A stretch of DNA of 64,000 nucleotides from Stappia indica (lineage in GTDB: Bacteria > Pseudomonadota > Alphaproteobacteria > Rhizobiales > Stappiaceae): NCBI RefSeq assembly GCF_009789575.1, contig NZ_CP046908.1, positions 4,369,001 through 4,433,000 of the forward strand. Direction: 5' to 3'. The position numbers and the translations under genes were made by a program. This document shows positions 33,114 through 41,757 of the stretch, piece after piece. The stretch's first letter is position 1. Every line of letters begins with the position of its first letter. The notes under the pieces were generated by a model that was given only the letters and a program-made list of their open reading frames with translations, was not told where the DNA came from and searched no databases.

Positions 33114-33638
33114 ATGCGGATCGCCCAGATCGGCCGCTTCCTGTATCGCCGCGCGGAAAACCTGCTCGCCCTGATGCTGGCGGTGATGTTCATCGCCTTC
33201 CTGCTGCAGATCGCCTTCCGCTACCTTCTCAACCTGCCGACCGGCTGGACCTCGGAACTGACCGTGGTGATGTGGCTGTGGCTGGTGCTTTGGGGCGCCG
33301 CCTTCGTCCTGCGCGAGGATGAGGAGATCCGCTTCGACCTCCTGCATTCCGGCGTCGGGCCGCGGGCGCGGCGGATCATGACGGCAGTGGGCGCGCTCGC
33401 CCTGATCGGGCTCTACCTTCTGTCGCTGCCGGCCGTCGTCGACTACGTGACCTTCATGAAGGTGCAGTCGACCGCCTATCTGAAGATCCGCTTCGACCAT
33501 CTGTTCTCGATCTATGTGATCTTCGCGGTGGCCGTGCTCGTCCGCTACCTGTGGATCCTCTGGCGTGCCGTTTCGGGCAGCGACGGCAGGAGCGGCGACG
33601 GCGACGGTGCGGCGTCGACACCGGAGGGGCAGGCGTGA
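33114..33638 (+). CDS. dctQ: TRAP transporter small permease (DctQ type), quinate/shikimate-type operon
   Basis: 174 residues and four spans, with FLLQIAFRYLLNLPTGWTSELTVVMWLWLVLWGAAFVLREDEEIRFDL, the DctQ signature (FRYxLN after TM1, conserved Trp-rich TM2, acidic loop before RFDL). The C-terminus is a short Gly/Asp-rich tail. ATG 33114 follows GGAGG; an upstream in-frame ATG at 33030 gives an Arg-rich, non-family leader. Confidence 0.9.
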   Translation: MRIAQIGRFLYRRAENLLALMLAVMFIAFLLQIAFRYLLNLPTGWTSELTVVMWLWLVLWGAAFVLREDEEIRFDLLHSGVGPRARRIMTAVGALALIGLYLLSLPAVVDYVTFMKVQSTAYLKIRFDHLFSIYVIFAVAVLVRYLWILWRAVSGSDGRSGDGDGAASTPEGQA

Positions 33639-34930
33639 TCGATCCCTTTGCCGCCTGCATCGTCGCGATCCTCGGGCTTGCCCTGCTGGGGCTGCCCATC
33701 GGCCACTCGATGATCGCCGGCTCGATCCTCTATCTCTATCTCGCCGGCCTCGACATGGGCACGGCGGCCGAGCAGCTGCTCAACGGCATGTACACCAGCT
33801 ATGTGCTGCTCGCGGTGCCGCTGTTCATCCTCTCGGCCGAGATCATGAATTCCGGCTCGATGACGCTGCGCCTGCTCGACTTCTGCAACGCGCTGGTCGG
33901 CCGGTTCCGCGGCGGCCTGGCGCAGGTCAACGTCATCCAGTCGATCATCTTCGCCGGCATGTCGGGCTCGGCCATCGCCGATGCGGCCGGCGTCGGCAAG
34001 ATGATGCAGAAGATGATGACCGAGGGCGGGCGCTACCCGGCGAGCTTTGCGGCCGCGCTCACCGCCGCGACCTCGGTGATCGGGCCGATCATTCCGCCCT
34101 CGATCCCGGTGGTGCTCTACGCGCTCGTCTCCGATGCCTCCATCGGCTACCTGTTCCTCGGCGGCATGGTTCCCGGCCTGCTGATGGGCGGGACCTTGAT
34201 GCTGCTGGTGGTGCTGACGGCGCGCCGGCGCGCCTTTCCGGTGGAAACGCCGGTCCCCTTGCGCGAGATCCCCGGCATCACCGTCAAGGCGCTGCCGGCC
34301 TTGATGATGCCGGTGGTGCTGCTCGGCGGCATCTATTCCGGCATGACCACGCCGACGGAAGCCGCCGCCATCGCTGCCGCCTATGCGTTCCTGATCTCAG
34401 TGCTGGTCTATCGGACGGTGACGCCCGCCAGCGCCTATCGCTCGGTCCTGTCGAGCGCCCGCACCACCGCCTCCATCGGCATGCTGATCGCCGGTGCGCT
34501 GGTCTTCAACTACGTGGTGACGGTGGAGAACATCCCGCGCACGCTGACCGTGTTCATCCAGGCGCTGGACTTGTCGCCGCTCGCCTTCCTGATCCTCGTC
34601 AACATCCTGCTGCTGCTGCTCGGCTGCCTGCTGGAAGGCACGACGATCATCCTGATCGTGCTGCCGGTGCTGATCCCCACCGCAAAGGCGCTCGGCATCG
34701 ACCTGGTGCATTTCGGCATCGTCAGCGTCGTCAATATCATGATCGGCCTGATCACCCCGCCCTACGGCCTGCTGCTCTTCATCATGACCAATATCGGCAA
34801 GGTGAGCCTCGGCGCGCTGGTGCGCGAGGTGATGCCGTTCCTCTATGCGCTGCTTCTCGCACTGGGGCTGATCACCTTCTTTCCCGATCTCGTCCTCTTC
34901 CTGCCACGCCTCTTCGGATACCAGGGCTGA
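33635..34930 (+). CDS. dctM: TRAP transporter large permease (DctM type), quinate/shikimate-type operon
   Basis: 431 residues starting at GTG 33635, overlapping the DctQ stop (GTGA). The DctM motifs [84 protein letters not shown] and [16 protein letters not shown] are all present. Forms the sodium-coupled channel of this importer. Confidence 0.93.
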   Translation: MIDPFAACIVAILGLALLGLPIGHSMIAGSILYLYLAGLDMGTAAEQLLNGMYTSYVLLAVPLFILSAEIMNSGSMTLRLLDFCNALVGRFRGGLAQVNVIQSIIFAGMSGSAIADAAGVGKMMQKMMTEGGRYPASFAAALTAATSVIGPIIPPSIPVVLYALVSDASIGYLFLGGMVPGLLMGGTLMLLVVLTARRRAFPVETPVPLREIPGITVKALPALMMPVVLLGGIYSGMTTPTEAAAIAAAYAFLISVLVYRTVTPASAYRSVLSSARTTASIGMLIAGALVFNYVVTVENIPRTLTVFIQALDLSPLAFLILVNILLLLLGCLLEGTTIILIVLPVLIPTAKALGIDLVHFGIVSVVNIMIGLITPPYGLLLFIMTNIGKVSLGALVREVMPFLYALLLALGLITFFPDLVLFLPRLFGYQG

Positions 34931-34934
34931 TACC

Positions 34935-35384
34935 ATGTCTGCACCGATCTACGTCCTCAACGGTCCCAACCTGAACCGTCTCGGCACGCGCGAGCCGGAA
35001 ATCTACGGCCGCACCACGCTCGCCGAGGTCGAGGCGATGTGCCGCGAGGCGGCCGGTGGCCATCCGCTGGAATTCCGCCAGTCCAACCGCGAATACGAAA
35101 TCATCGACTGGGTCCACGAGGCGATCGATCGGGAGGCGGCGGGCATCGTCATCAATCCGGCGGCCTTCACCTTCACCTCCATCGCCATTCTCGATGCGCT
35201 GAAGATGTTTCCCGGGCCGCTCATCGAGCTGCACATCTCCAATGTCCACCGGCGCGAGGAGATCTACCACCGCTCGCTGGTCTCGCGCACGGCGACGGCC
35301 GTCATCGCGGGGCTCGGCGCGCAAGGCTACCCGGTCGCGGTCGGGGCCGTGCTGGAGCTCGCCGCGCGGCGCAAGGCCGCCTGA
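34935..35384 (+). CDS. Type II 3-dehydroquinate dehydratase-like protein with altered active site
   Basis: 149 residues, the family size. Kept features are [17 protein letters not shown] (Arg19 and Tyr24), [15 protein letters not shown], Asn74, and [11 protein letters not shown] (Glu98, His100, Arg107). But the THTS block reads TFTS (Phe80 in place of the conserved His) and the FRHHS block reads IYHRS (Tyr111 in place of a substrate-binding Arg). Type II enzymes interconvert dehydroquinate and dehydroshikimate as dodecamers. The changes suggest altered activity or substrate. Four bases after dctM and thus in the importer operon. Confidence 0.85.
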   Translation: MSAPIYVLNGPNLNRLGTREPEIYGRTTLAEVEAMCREAAGGHPLEFRQSNREYEIIDWVHEAIDREAAGIVINPAAFTFTSIAILDALKMFPGPLIELHISNVHRREEIYHRSLVSRTATAVIAGLGAQGYPVAVGAVLELAARRKAA

Positions 35385-35396
35385 GCCGTCGACAGC

Positions 35397-36362
35397 TCAG
35401 GCCGCTTCCAGCAGCTTGGCGAGACGCCGCAGGTTGCCGCCGAAGGGCGACAGCACCGCGCTGATGCGCGAGGGCGAGGCTTCACCGAGATCCTGCCGGA
35501 TGATCGCGGCAAGGCTGCCCGTGGCGCTGAGATCGATGTAATGGGCGCCGCCCTGCGCCTCGATGGCGGCAACGCTGGCGCCGAGCCGCATCGGCTCGCG
35601 GACGATCCGCCAGGCAAGATCCGGAATGCCGGGCTTCACCGGCGCACTGAGACAGGCCGACCAGACCGGCCAGAACGGGCTTTCCAGCCGCTCGGTCGCC
35701 GCATCGGCGACGACGGCCGCCCGCGCGGGCTCGATCCAGCTCGAGTGAAAGGCAAACGGCACCGGCAGCCGCTGGAACGGCGCATCGAGCCGGGTGAGGA
35801 TCGCCTCCACCTCGGCGACGTTCTCGCCCGGCATCGCCAGCACGTGGTGGCGTTCGGCGTTGATGCCGGCAAGCTCGGCAAGGTGCCCGAGACGGGGCTC
35901 GCTCTCGCGCAAGGACGGCGGGCCGAGCACGGCGATCAGCGCGCCGGGCGCGCAGCTTTCCAGGAACAGGCGCGGCTGGCGGGCGACCGCGGCAAGCGCC
36001 GTCTCGAACGGCACCATCCCGGCAACGCTCATGGCGGCGAACTCGCCGAGGCTGACGCCGAGCAGCATGTCGGGGCGGATCCCCTTGTGCTGCAGCAGCT
36101 TGGCCATGGCAAACTGGGTCATGAAGATCGCCGGATGGGTGTGCTCCAGCCGGTCGAAGGGCTCGCTCGCCCGCCGTCCGCTCGCATGGATCTCGGCAAG
36201 CGGCGAGACGCCGTGCCGATCGCGCACGATGGCGTCGCCGATTTCCATCCATTGCCTGAACACCGGTTCTTCGGCAAGAAGGTCGGCGGCCATGTGGTAG
36301 TACTGGGAGCCCTGGCCGGCGAAGCAGAAGACGAGCGGCAGGGACTTGGGAGCAGGCGGCAT
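35397..36362 (-). CDS. Trans-acting acyl hydrolase/acyltransferase (PksD/PedC-like)
   Basis: 321 residues from ATG 36362. AT fold: FAGQGSQYYHMAADLLAEEPVFRQWM, THPAIFMTQFAMAKLLQ, and the nucleophile in GVSLGEF (Ser104; the usual His of GHSxG is Val). The GSQYYxM opening and HPAIFM block are typical of the second AT clade of trans-AT clusters, where tested members (PedC) remove stalled acyl groups from ACPs rather than load malonyl units. It is convergent with the AroQ-like gene (12-base gap) and its start codon overlaps that of the divergent PPTase. Confidence 0.8.
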   Translation of the reverse strand: MPPAPKSLPLVFCFAGQGSQYYHMAADLLAEEPVFRQWMEIGDAIVRDRHGVSPLAEIHASGRRASEPFDRLEHTHPAIFMTQFAMAKLLQHKGIRPDMLLGVSLGEFAAMSVAGMVPFETALAAVARQPRLFLESCAPGALIAVLGPPSLRESEPRLGHLAELAGINAERHHVLAMPGENVAEVEAILTRLDAPFQRLPVPFAFHSSWIEPARAAVVADAATERLESPFWPVWSACLSAPVKPGIPDLAWRIVREPMRLGASVAAIEAQGGAHYIDLSATGSLAAIIRQDLGEASPSRISAVLSPFGGNLRRLAKLLEAA

Positions 36363-37185
36363 GCAGCAATCCTGGCAGGGCGGTGCGAAGCAGGAGGGAT
36401 CTATCTCGCACGGCCCGCCCTTTCGCGACAAGCTCGAGGCGGGCGTCGATCACGTCACCGTCTGGTGGCTGGACCTGAAGAGCATTGGCGAGGGCGACTG
36501 GCAGCTTCTGGAAAGCCTGCTGGAAGACAGCGAGCTGGAGCGCTCCACCCGCTTCCACTTCGACCGCGACCGGGACGTCTACATCGCCGCTCATGCGCTG
36601 ACGCGCGGCCTCCTGACCTGGTGGACGGGCCTGCCGGCGCGCGACTGGCGCTTCACGGCCGGCGATCACGGCAAGCCCGAGGTGACGCCGCCGCCCGGCC
36701 TGCCGCGTCTTCGGGTGAACCTTTCGCACACGCGGGAACTGGCGGCCGTCGCCCTGACGGTCGACAACGATGTCGGCGTCGATGTGGAGTGGCTGGAGCG
36801 GGTGAACGACGTCGACCAGCTTGCCAAGCGCGTCTTCGCCGCCGACGAGCGCGCGCTGCTCGCCTCAACGCCGAGCGAGCGCAAGACCGAGATCTTCCTC
36901 ACCTTCTGGACGCTGAAGGAGGCCTATGTGAAGGCCATCGGCAAGGGGCTGTCGCAGCCGCTCGATGCCTTCGCCTTCACCCTGGAGCCGCCGGTGATCC
37001 GTTTCGACGACATCGAGGCGGACGATGCCGCGCTCTGGCGTTTCCGGCACCTGCGCCCAACGGACCGCCACAAGCTCGCCGTCGGCGTGCGCCATCCGCA
37101 TCCCGAGCGCCTGTCGATGGAGATCGGCGAGGCGCCGCTCGACTACTTGCGGAACCTCGGCGCGGCGAGTTCGTCCTCGACCTGA
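36361..37185 (+). CDS. Sfp-type 4'-phosphopantetheinyl transferase
   Basis: 274 residues. The core reads RLRVNLSHTRELAAVALTVDNDVGVDVEWLERV (Mg-binding GVDVE) and FLTFWTLKEAYVKAIGKGL (catalytic KEAYxK). It attaches the phosphopantetheine arm to the many ACPs of the cluster. ATG 36361 overlaps the divergent hydrolase start within one CATG; an earlier in-frame ATG at 36346 is possible. The 3' end overlaps the convergent phosphoesterase gene by 43 bases. Confidence 0.9.
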   Translation: MQQSWQGGAKQEGSISHGPPFRDKLEAGVDHVTVWWLDLKSIGEGDWQLLESLLEDSELERSTRFHFDRDRDVYIAAHALTRGLLTWWTGLPARDWRFTAGDHGKPEVTPPPGLPRLRVNLSHTRELAAVALTVDNDVGVDVEWLERVNDVDQLAKRVFAADERALLASTPSERKTEIFLTFWTLKEAYVKAIGKGLSQPLDAFAFTLEPPVIRFDDIEADDAALWRFRHLRPTDRHKLAVGVRHPHPERLSMEIGEAPLDYLRNLGAASSSST

Positions 37186-38009
37186 TCGGGGCCGGGCAGC
37201 ACCTCGCGGATATAGGCGGCCATGCCGCGCGACTGGTCCCACTGGCGCGGATAGCCGAGCGAGACTTCCTCGAAGCGCGTGCCGTCGCGCCAGTCGGTGC
37301 GCCGAACATGCAGATGGCCGGAGACCACGGCGCGCGCGTTGAACCGCCGGTGCCAGTCGGCGGTCGCCCGCGTTCCGCACCAGGGCGTGAAGCGCGGTGC
37401 GCGCGGAATGTGGATGAGGTCCTCGCGCAGCGGAAAATGGTTGATCAGCACCGTCGGCATGCCCGGGGGCAGGGCGGCCAGCCGCGCCTCCGTCTGCCGC
37501 AGGCGCTCGCCGCACCAGGCCTCGCGCGAGGCGAAGGGGGCGGGATTGAGGAACATCTCGTCGGCGCAGACCGAGCCCATTTCGCGCGCCCAGCCGACGA
37601 CGCCGTCGCGGCTCACATGCGCCGGGCGGAAACTGTAGTCGTAGAGCAGGAACAAGGGCGCGATGGCGCAGGGGCCGCCGTCGCCGGTCCAGATCTCGTA
37701 AGGGTCCTCCGGCGTCACCACGCCGTGCGCGCGCGCCGTCTCGACGAGGCGGCGGTAGCGCTCCTCGCCGACCAGAGCCGGCAGCCCGGCCTCCTCCGGA
37801 ATTGCCCACAGGTCGTGATTGCCCGGCACCCAGAACACCCGCGCGAAACGGCGCGTCAGCTCGGTGAAGGCAAGCCGCATGTGGTCGAAGCGTTCGCCGA
37901 CATCGCCGGCCAGGATCAGCCAGTCGTCGGAATAGTCCGGCAGCGCGACAAGGGCGTCGCGGTTTGCCGGGCTGGCAAGATGCAGGTCGCTGATGGCGCG
38001 AAGTTTCAT
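37143..38009 (-). CDS. Metallophosphoesterase
   Basis: 288 residues of the calcineurin-like family: RAISDLHL (metal-binding Asp/His), LILAGDVGE, FWVPGNHDLW, VLINHFPL and VVSGHLHVRR appear in family order. Substrate is unknown; members act on cyclic nucleotides, nucleotide or phosphoesters. It interrupts the polyketide genes and overlaps the PPTase gene tail to tail by 43 bases. A link to polyketide synthesis is possible (phosphopantetheine turnover has been seen for similar folds) but not shown. Confidence 0.88.
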   Translation of the reverse strand: MKLRAISDLHLASPANRDALVALPDYSDDWLILAGDVGERFDHMRLAFTELTRRFARVFWVPGNHDLWAIPEEAGLPALVGEERYRRLVETARAHGVVTPEDPYEIWTGDGGPCAIAPLFLLYDYSFRPAHVSRDGVVGWAREMGSVCADEMFLNPAPFASREAWCGERLRQTEARLAALPPGMPTVLINHFPLREDLIHIPRAPRFTPWCGTRATADWHRRFNARAVVSGHLHVRRTDWRDGTRFEEVSLGYPRQWDQSRGMAAYIREVLPGPDQVEDELAAPRFRK

Positions 38010-38064
38010 GCGGGGGCCTTGGCGGGAACCATGTCCGGGATCGTTCCTTGACCCCTGTTTTCAC

Positions 38065-38943
38065 ATGGGGAACACTCGCCGCCGACGTCAACCCCTTGAG
38101 GCACGTCGTGATTCCCCTTCGGCGACGGACGATCCCGTGACCTTGAAGACTGCCCATCTGCCCGACGGCCGGGAAATCGCCTGCATCAACCCCTACGAGG
38201 TTGATTTCGCAGTGCACGAGATCTTTTCCCAGGACCTTGCAGCGCATGGCCTGAGCCTGCCGCAGGACGGAACGGTCTTCGATGTCGGGGCGAATATCGG
38301 CCTGTTTTCGCTCTGCACGCTGCAGCAGGCGCCCTCCGCGCGCGTCCTTGCCTTCGAGCCGGTGCCGCCGGTCTTCGCCGCGCTGGAGCGCAATCTGGGA
38401 GCCGCCGGGCCGCAGGCCGTCGCCGTGCCGCTGGGCCTTGGTGCCAGGGCCGGCGAGGTGGAGTTCGACTATTTTCCCGGCGTTGCCGCATTGTCGACCG
38501 CGCATAGCGAGGTCGGCGAGCGGATGGCCGGCGGCATTCGCGACCTTCTCACGGGAAGCGCCGGCGAGGCGGTGCGCGCCGTGATCGAGCGCACCGGCGC
38601 GGGCGAACTGGCGCAGACGGACGGCTTTCTCGATACACTGCTCCGGGTGGAGCGGGTGCGGGCGCGCGTCGACACGTTGTCGTCGCAGATGGCGGCCTAC
38701 GGTATCGAGGCGATCGACCTTCTGAAGGTCGATACGGAAGGCGCCGAGGAGGAGGTGCTTGCCGGCATCGAGGAGGCCGACTGGCCGCGCATCCGCCAGC
38801 TGATGGTCGAGGTGCATCTGGGCTGGCCGAAGCTGGAAGAGATCGCGGCCGGGCTGGCGGCGCGCGGCTACCGGGTAACGACCGACACGCATCCGCTCGC
38901 CGAGGGCGGGGCGGCGGTGTTTCACGTCTATGCGGCGCGATAG
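38065..38943 (+). CDS. FkbM family methyltransferase
   Basis: About 292 residues from ATG 38065; GTG 38137 is another possible start giving a shorter N-terminus. FkbM pattern: DGTVFDVGANIGLFSL (SAM motif I), VLAFEPVPPVFAALERNL, IEAIDLLKVDTEGAEEEVLAGI and LMVEVHLG. FkbM proteins O-methylate hydroxyl groups, often in polyketides. The P450 gene starts 15 bases downstream. Together they could make an O-methyl group and close it to a methylenedioxy bridge, as needed for the 1,3-dioxane of sesbanimides (inference). Confidence 0.87.
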   Translation: MGNTRRRRQPLEARRDSPSATDDPVTLKTAHLPDGREIACINPYEVDFAVHEIFSQDLAAHGLSLPQDGTVFDVGANIGLFSLCTLQQAPSARVLAFEPVPPVFAALERNLGAAGPQAVAVPLGLGARAGEVEFDYFPGVAALSTAHSEVGERMAGGIRDLLTGSAGEAVRAVIERTGAGELAQTDGFLDTLLRVERVRARVDTLSSQMAAYGIEAIDLLKVDTEGAEEEVLAGIEEADWPRIRQLMVEVHLGWPKLEEIAAGLAARGYRVTTDTHPLAEGGAAVFHVYAAR

Positions 38944-38958
38944 GAGCAGGCGGGGCGC

Positions 38959-40215
38959 ATGAGCGAGCAAGGCACTGCCGCGACGGGCGAGGGGATCGAC
39001 TGGTGGTCGATCCTGACGGACCGGGCGTTCCTGGAAAACCCTTATGACGAGCTGAAGCGGCTGCAGGCGCTCGGCCCCGTGCATCTCGACGCGGCCTCCG
39101 GCGTCTTTTTCGTGCTCGGGCATCGCGCCTTCCTGAAGGTCGCCAAGTCCTCCGAGCTCGGCCGCGACACCCGCCACTGGAAGAACGGCTGGACCGCGCC
39201 CGATTACCGGGTGCACGATCCCGTCGGCTACCGGCTGTTCAGCGAGTTCCAGCCGCAGATGATCAATTGCGACGGCGCCGAGCACGCGCGCATGCGCAAG
39301 GTCTACGAGCCGGCTTTCCGCTCGCAGGCGGTGCGCGATGTCGGCGCCCTGGTCGAGGCCGAGGCCGCGCAGCTGCTCGACGCGATGCCCCGCGAGGGGA
39401 CGGTCGACTTCATCGAGGCCTTTGCCGGCCCCCTGCCGCTGCGGGTCCTGTGCAAGCTTTTCGACATTCCGCAAAGCCTCGACGAGACGGTCGGGCGCTG
39501 GAGCGCCTCGCTGATCCGCATCGGCGATATCCTGATGACGCCGGACCAGAAGAGCGAAGCGCTCGAGGCGCTGACGCAGTTCAAGGCCTTCCTGCGCGAG
39601 CACATCGCCGCCCGCCGGGCCCGGCCGGGCGACAGCCTGATGGACCTTGCGATCCGCGCCCATGACGACGGCACGCTCGACGAGGAGGAGACGCTGACCA
39701 ATCTCGTCTCCATGCTGGTCGCGGGCCATGAGACCACGGTGACGCTGATCGGCAACGGCCTGCTGCTGCTGCTCCGGCATCCGGACGAGATGGCGCGGCT
39801 GCGCGCCGACCGGAGCCTGCTGCGCACCGCCATCGAGGAGTTTTTGCGCATGGAGCCTGGCGGCAACATGATCCTGCGGGTGGCGCGCGAGGATGTCGAG
39901 GTCGAAGGCACGCTGATCCCGGCCGGCGCCCCGGTGCTCGGCCTTGTCGGCGCCATCAACCGCGATCCGGCCCGGTTCGAGCGCGCCGACGAGGTCGATA
40001 TCGGCCGCCCGGCCAATGCCCAGCTCACCTTCGGCTCGGGCCCGCATGTGTGCATCGGCGCGCCGCTGGCCCGGCTCGAGGCGCATATCGCCTTTTCCGC
40101 GCTGTTGGACCGCTACGGCTCCATCGAACTGGCCGGCGAGCCCGAATGGCGGCTCGACCGGCTCAACGCCCGTGGGCTCGGCCGGCTGCCGGTGCGCGTT
40201 AGAGGTGCTGCATGA
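38959..40215 (+). CDS. Cytochrome P450
   Basis: 418 residues, typical bacterial class I size. The oxygen-binding I-helix motif is AGHETT, the K-helix ExxR is EEFLR, and the haem-binding loop is FGSGPHVCIG with Cys365. Soluble, needs ferredoxin partners not found here. Position between methyltransferase and HMG synthase genes makes it a tailoring oxidase of the polyketide; methylenedioxy-bridge formation from a methoxy group is one proposal, simple hydroxylation another. Its stop overlaps the next start (ATGA). Confidence 0.92.
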   Translation: MSEQGTAATGEGIDWWSILTDRAFLENPYDELKRLQALGPVHLDAASGVFFVLGHRAFLKVAKSSELGRDTRHWKNGWTAPDYRVHDPVGYRLFSEFQPQMINCDGAEHARMRKVYEPAFRSQAVRDVGALVEAEAAQLLDAMPREGTVDFIEAFAGPLPLRVLCKLFDIPQSLDETVGRWSASLIRIGDILMTPDQKSEALEALTQFKAFLREHIAARRARPGDSLMDLAIRAHDDGTLDEEETLTNLVSMLVAGHETTVTLIGNGLLLLLRHPDEMARLRADRSLLRTAIEEFLRMEPGGNMILRVAREDVEVEGTLIPAGAPVLGLVGAINRDPARFERADEVDIGRPANAQLTFGSGPHVCIGAPLARLEAHIAFSALLDRYGSIELAGEPEWRLDRLNARGLGRLPVRVRGAA

Positions 40216-41468
40216 CCCGTGCGGTCGGTATCGAGGCGATGAACGTCTATGGCGGCATGGCCTGCCTCGACGTGAAGGAACTGTGCCTGCATCGCGGGCT
40301 CGACATGCCCCGGTTCGAGAACCTCTTGGTTCAGGAAAAGACGGTGGCGCTGCCTTACGAGGACCCGGTCACCTTCGCGGTCAACGCCGCCCGGCCGCTG
40401 ATCGATGCGCTGGCGCCGGAGGAGCGGGCCCGCATCGAGATGGTGGTGACCTGCACCGAGTCCGGTATCGACTTCGGCAAGTCGCTCAGCACCTATGTGC
40501 ATGCGCATCTGGACCTGCCGTCCAACTGCCGGCTCTTCGAGATCAAGCAGGCCTGCTACTCGGGCACCGCCGGCTTGCAGATGGCGGTGAATTTCCTGCT
40601 CGCCCAGACCTCGCCCGGCGCCAAGGCCCTGGTGGTGGCGACCGACATTTCCCGCTTCGCGCTCGCCGACGCCGGCGCGGTGGAGGAATGGGCCTATTCG
40701 GAGCCGAGTTCCGGCGCCGGCGCGGTGGCGATGCTGGTCTCCGACACGCCGCATGTCCTGCGCATCGATGCAGGGGCCTACGGCAACCACGCCTTCGAGG
40801 TGATGGACACCTGCCGCCCCGGCCCCGATACGGAGGCGGGCGATGCAGACTTGTCGCTGATGGCCTATCTCGACTGCTGCGAGGGCGCGTTCCGCGATTA
40901 CAGCCGCCGGGTGGAGAATGCGGACTTTCGTGAAAGCTTCGGACAGCTGTGCTTCCACACACCGTTCGGCGGCATGGTCAAGGGCGCCCACCGGCACCTG
41001 ATGCGCCGGCTCTACAAGGCGCCGCCCAAGGAGATCGAGGCCGACTTCCAGTCGCGCTTGGCGCCGAGCCTTGCCTTCGGCAAACGGGTCGGCAACACCG
41101 CCGGCGGCTCGGTCTTCGTGGCGCTCGCCGGCATGCTGGAGACGGTGGACATCGACGCGCCGATGCGGATCGGCATGTTCTCCTACGGCTCGGGCTGCTG
41201 CTCGGAATTCTACAGCGGCGTCGTGACGCCGGAGAGCGGCGAGCGGCTGCGCGCAATGCGCATCCCGCAGGCGCTGGACCGCCGCCACCGCCTGACGATC
41301 GCAGAATACGAGACGCTGCTGCGCGGCGAGAGCGTCGTGCGCTTCGGCACCAAGGACGCGGAGCTGAACCACCAGATCGTGCCGGATGCCTGGCCGGTCG
41401 ATGCGGCCGGCGACCGGCTTGTGCTGGATGCGGTCGTCGGCTACCACCGCAAGTATATCTGGATCTGA
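40212..41468 (+). CDS. Polyketide beta-branching HMG-CoA synthase-like enzyme (HCS)
   Basis: 418 residues. The acyl-enzyme Cys is in FEIKQACYSGTAGL (Cys115), the catalytic Glu in VTCTESGIDFGKS, and the His region in CFHTPFGGMVKGAH; the tail GYHRKYIWI is characteristic of PksG/PedP-type proteins. It adds an acetyl carbanion from a carrier protein to the beta-keto group of a growing chain. It forms a cassette with the ACP, Ser-ketosynthase and ECH1 that follow. Not part of isoprenoid synthesis or the mevalonate operon 15 kb away. Confidence 0.92.
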   Translation: MTRAVGIEAMNVYGGMACLDVKELCLHRGLDMPRFENLLVQEKTVALPYEDPVTFAVNAARPLIDALAPEERARIEMVVTCTESGIDFGKSLSTYVHAHLDLPSNCRLFEIKQACYSGTAGLQMAVNFLLAQTSPGAKALVVATDISRFALADAGAVEEWAYSEPSSGAGAVAMLVSDTPHVLRIDAGAYGNHAFEVMDTCRPGPDTEAGDADLSLMAYLDCCEGAFRDYSRRVENADFRESFGQLCFHTPFGGMVKGAHRHLMRRLYKAPPKEIEADFQSRLAPSLAFGKRVGNTAGGSVFVALAGMLETVDIDAPMRIGMFSYGSGCCSEFYSGVVTPESGERLRAMRIPQALDRRHRLTIAEYETLLRGESVVRFGTKDAELNHQIVPDAWPVDAAGDRLVLDAVVGYHRKYIWI

Positions 41469-41511
41469 GCCGGGCCGCCGCAACAGCGGCGGACCTGGAA
41501 AAGGGGGCGAG

Positions 41512-41757
41512 TTGGACAGCGACCGGATTGCCGAGATCATCATTGCCGAGATCCGCAGCACCGTGCCGGAGCTGGAGGCGCAGCCGATCGCCCGCGCCGA
41601 TTCCATGGCCGATCTCGGGGTCGATTCCATCGAGCGCAGCGAGATCATCCTGGCGACGCTGGAGGCCATCGGCCTGAAGGTGCCGATGGTCCAGCTGCAC
41701 GGCCCCCGCAATATCGGCGAACTGGCCGATCTCCTGCATGCCAAGTCCAAGGCCTGA
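41512..41757 (+). CDS. Donor acyl carrier protein of the beta-branching cassette
   Basis: 81 residues from a TTG start preceded by AAGGGGGCGAG. The phosphopantetheine site is LGVDSIERSEI (Ser at about residue 40). In such cassettes this ACP carries malonyl, which the Ser-type ketosynthase decarboxylates to the acetyl donor used by the HMG synthase. Overlaps the next gene by 20 bases, so translation is tightly coupled. Confidence 0.88.
   Translation: MDSDRIAEIIIAEIRSTVPELEAQPIARADSMADLGVDSIERSEIILATLEAIGLKVPMVQLHGPRNIGELADLLHAKSKA

Noticed and set aside
36865-40086. Minus-strand open frame of over 1000 codons across the FkbM and P450 genes
   Set aside because: Low-complexity His/Arg-rich translation with no motifs; the plus-strand genes and the shorter minus-strand phosphoesterase explain the region.
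40212-41468. HMG-CoA synthase of a mevalonate pathway linked with mvaA/mvaB
   Set aside because: It is coupled to ACP, Ser-ketosynthase and ECH1 and has PksG-type features, so it belongs to polyketide beta-branching; the mvaAB genes form a separate catabolic operon.
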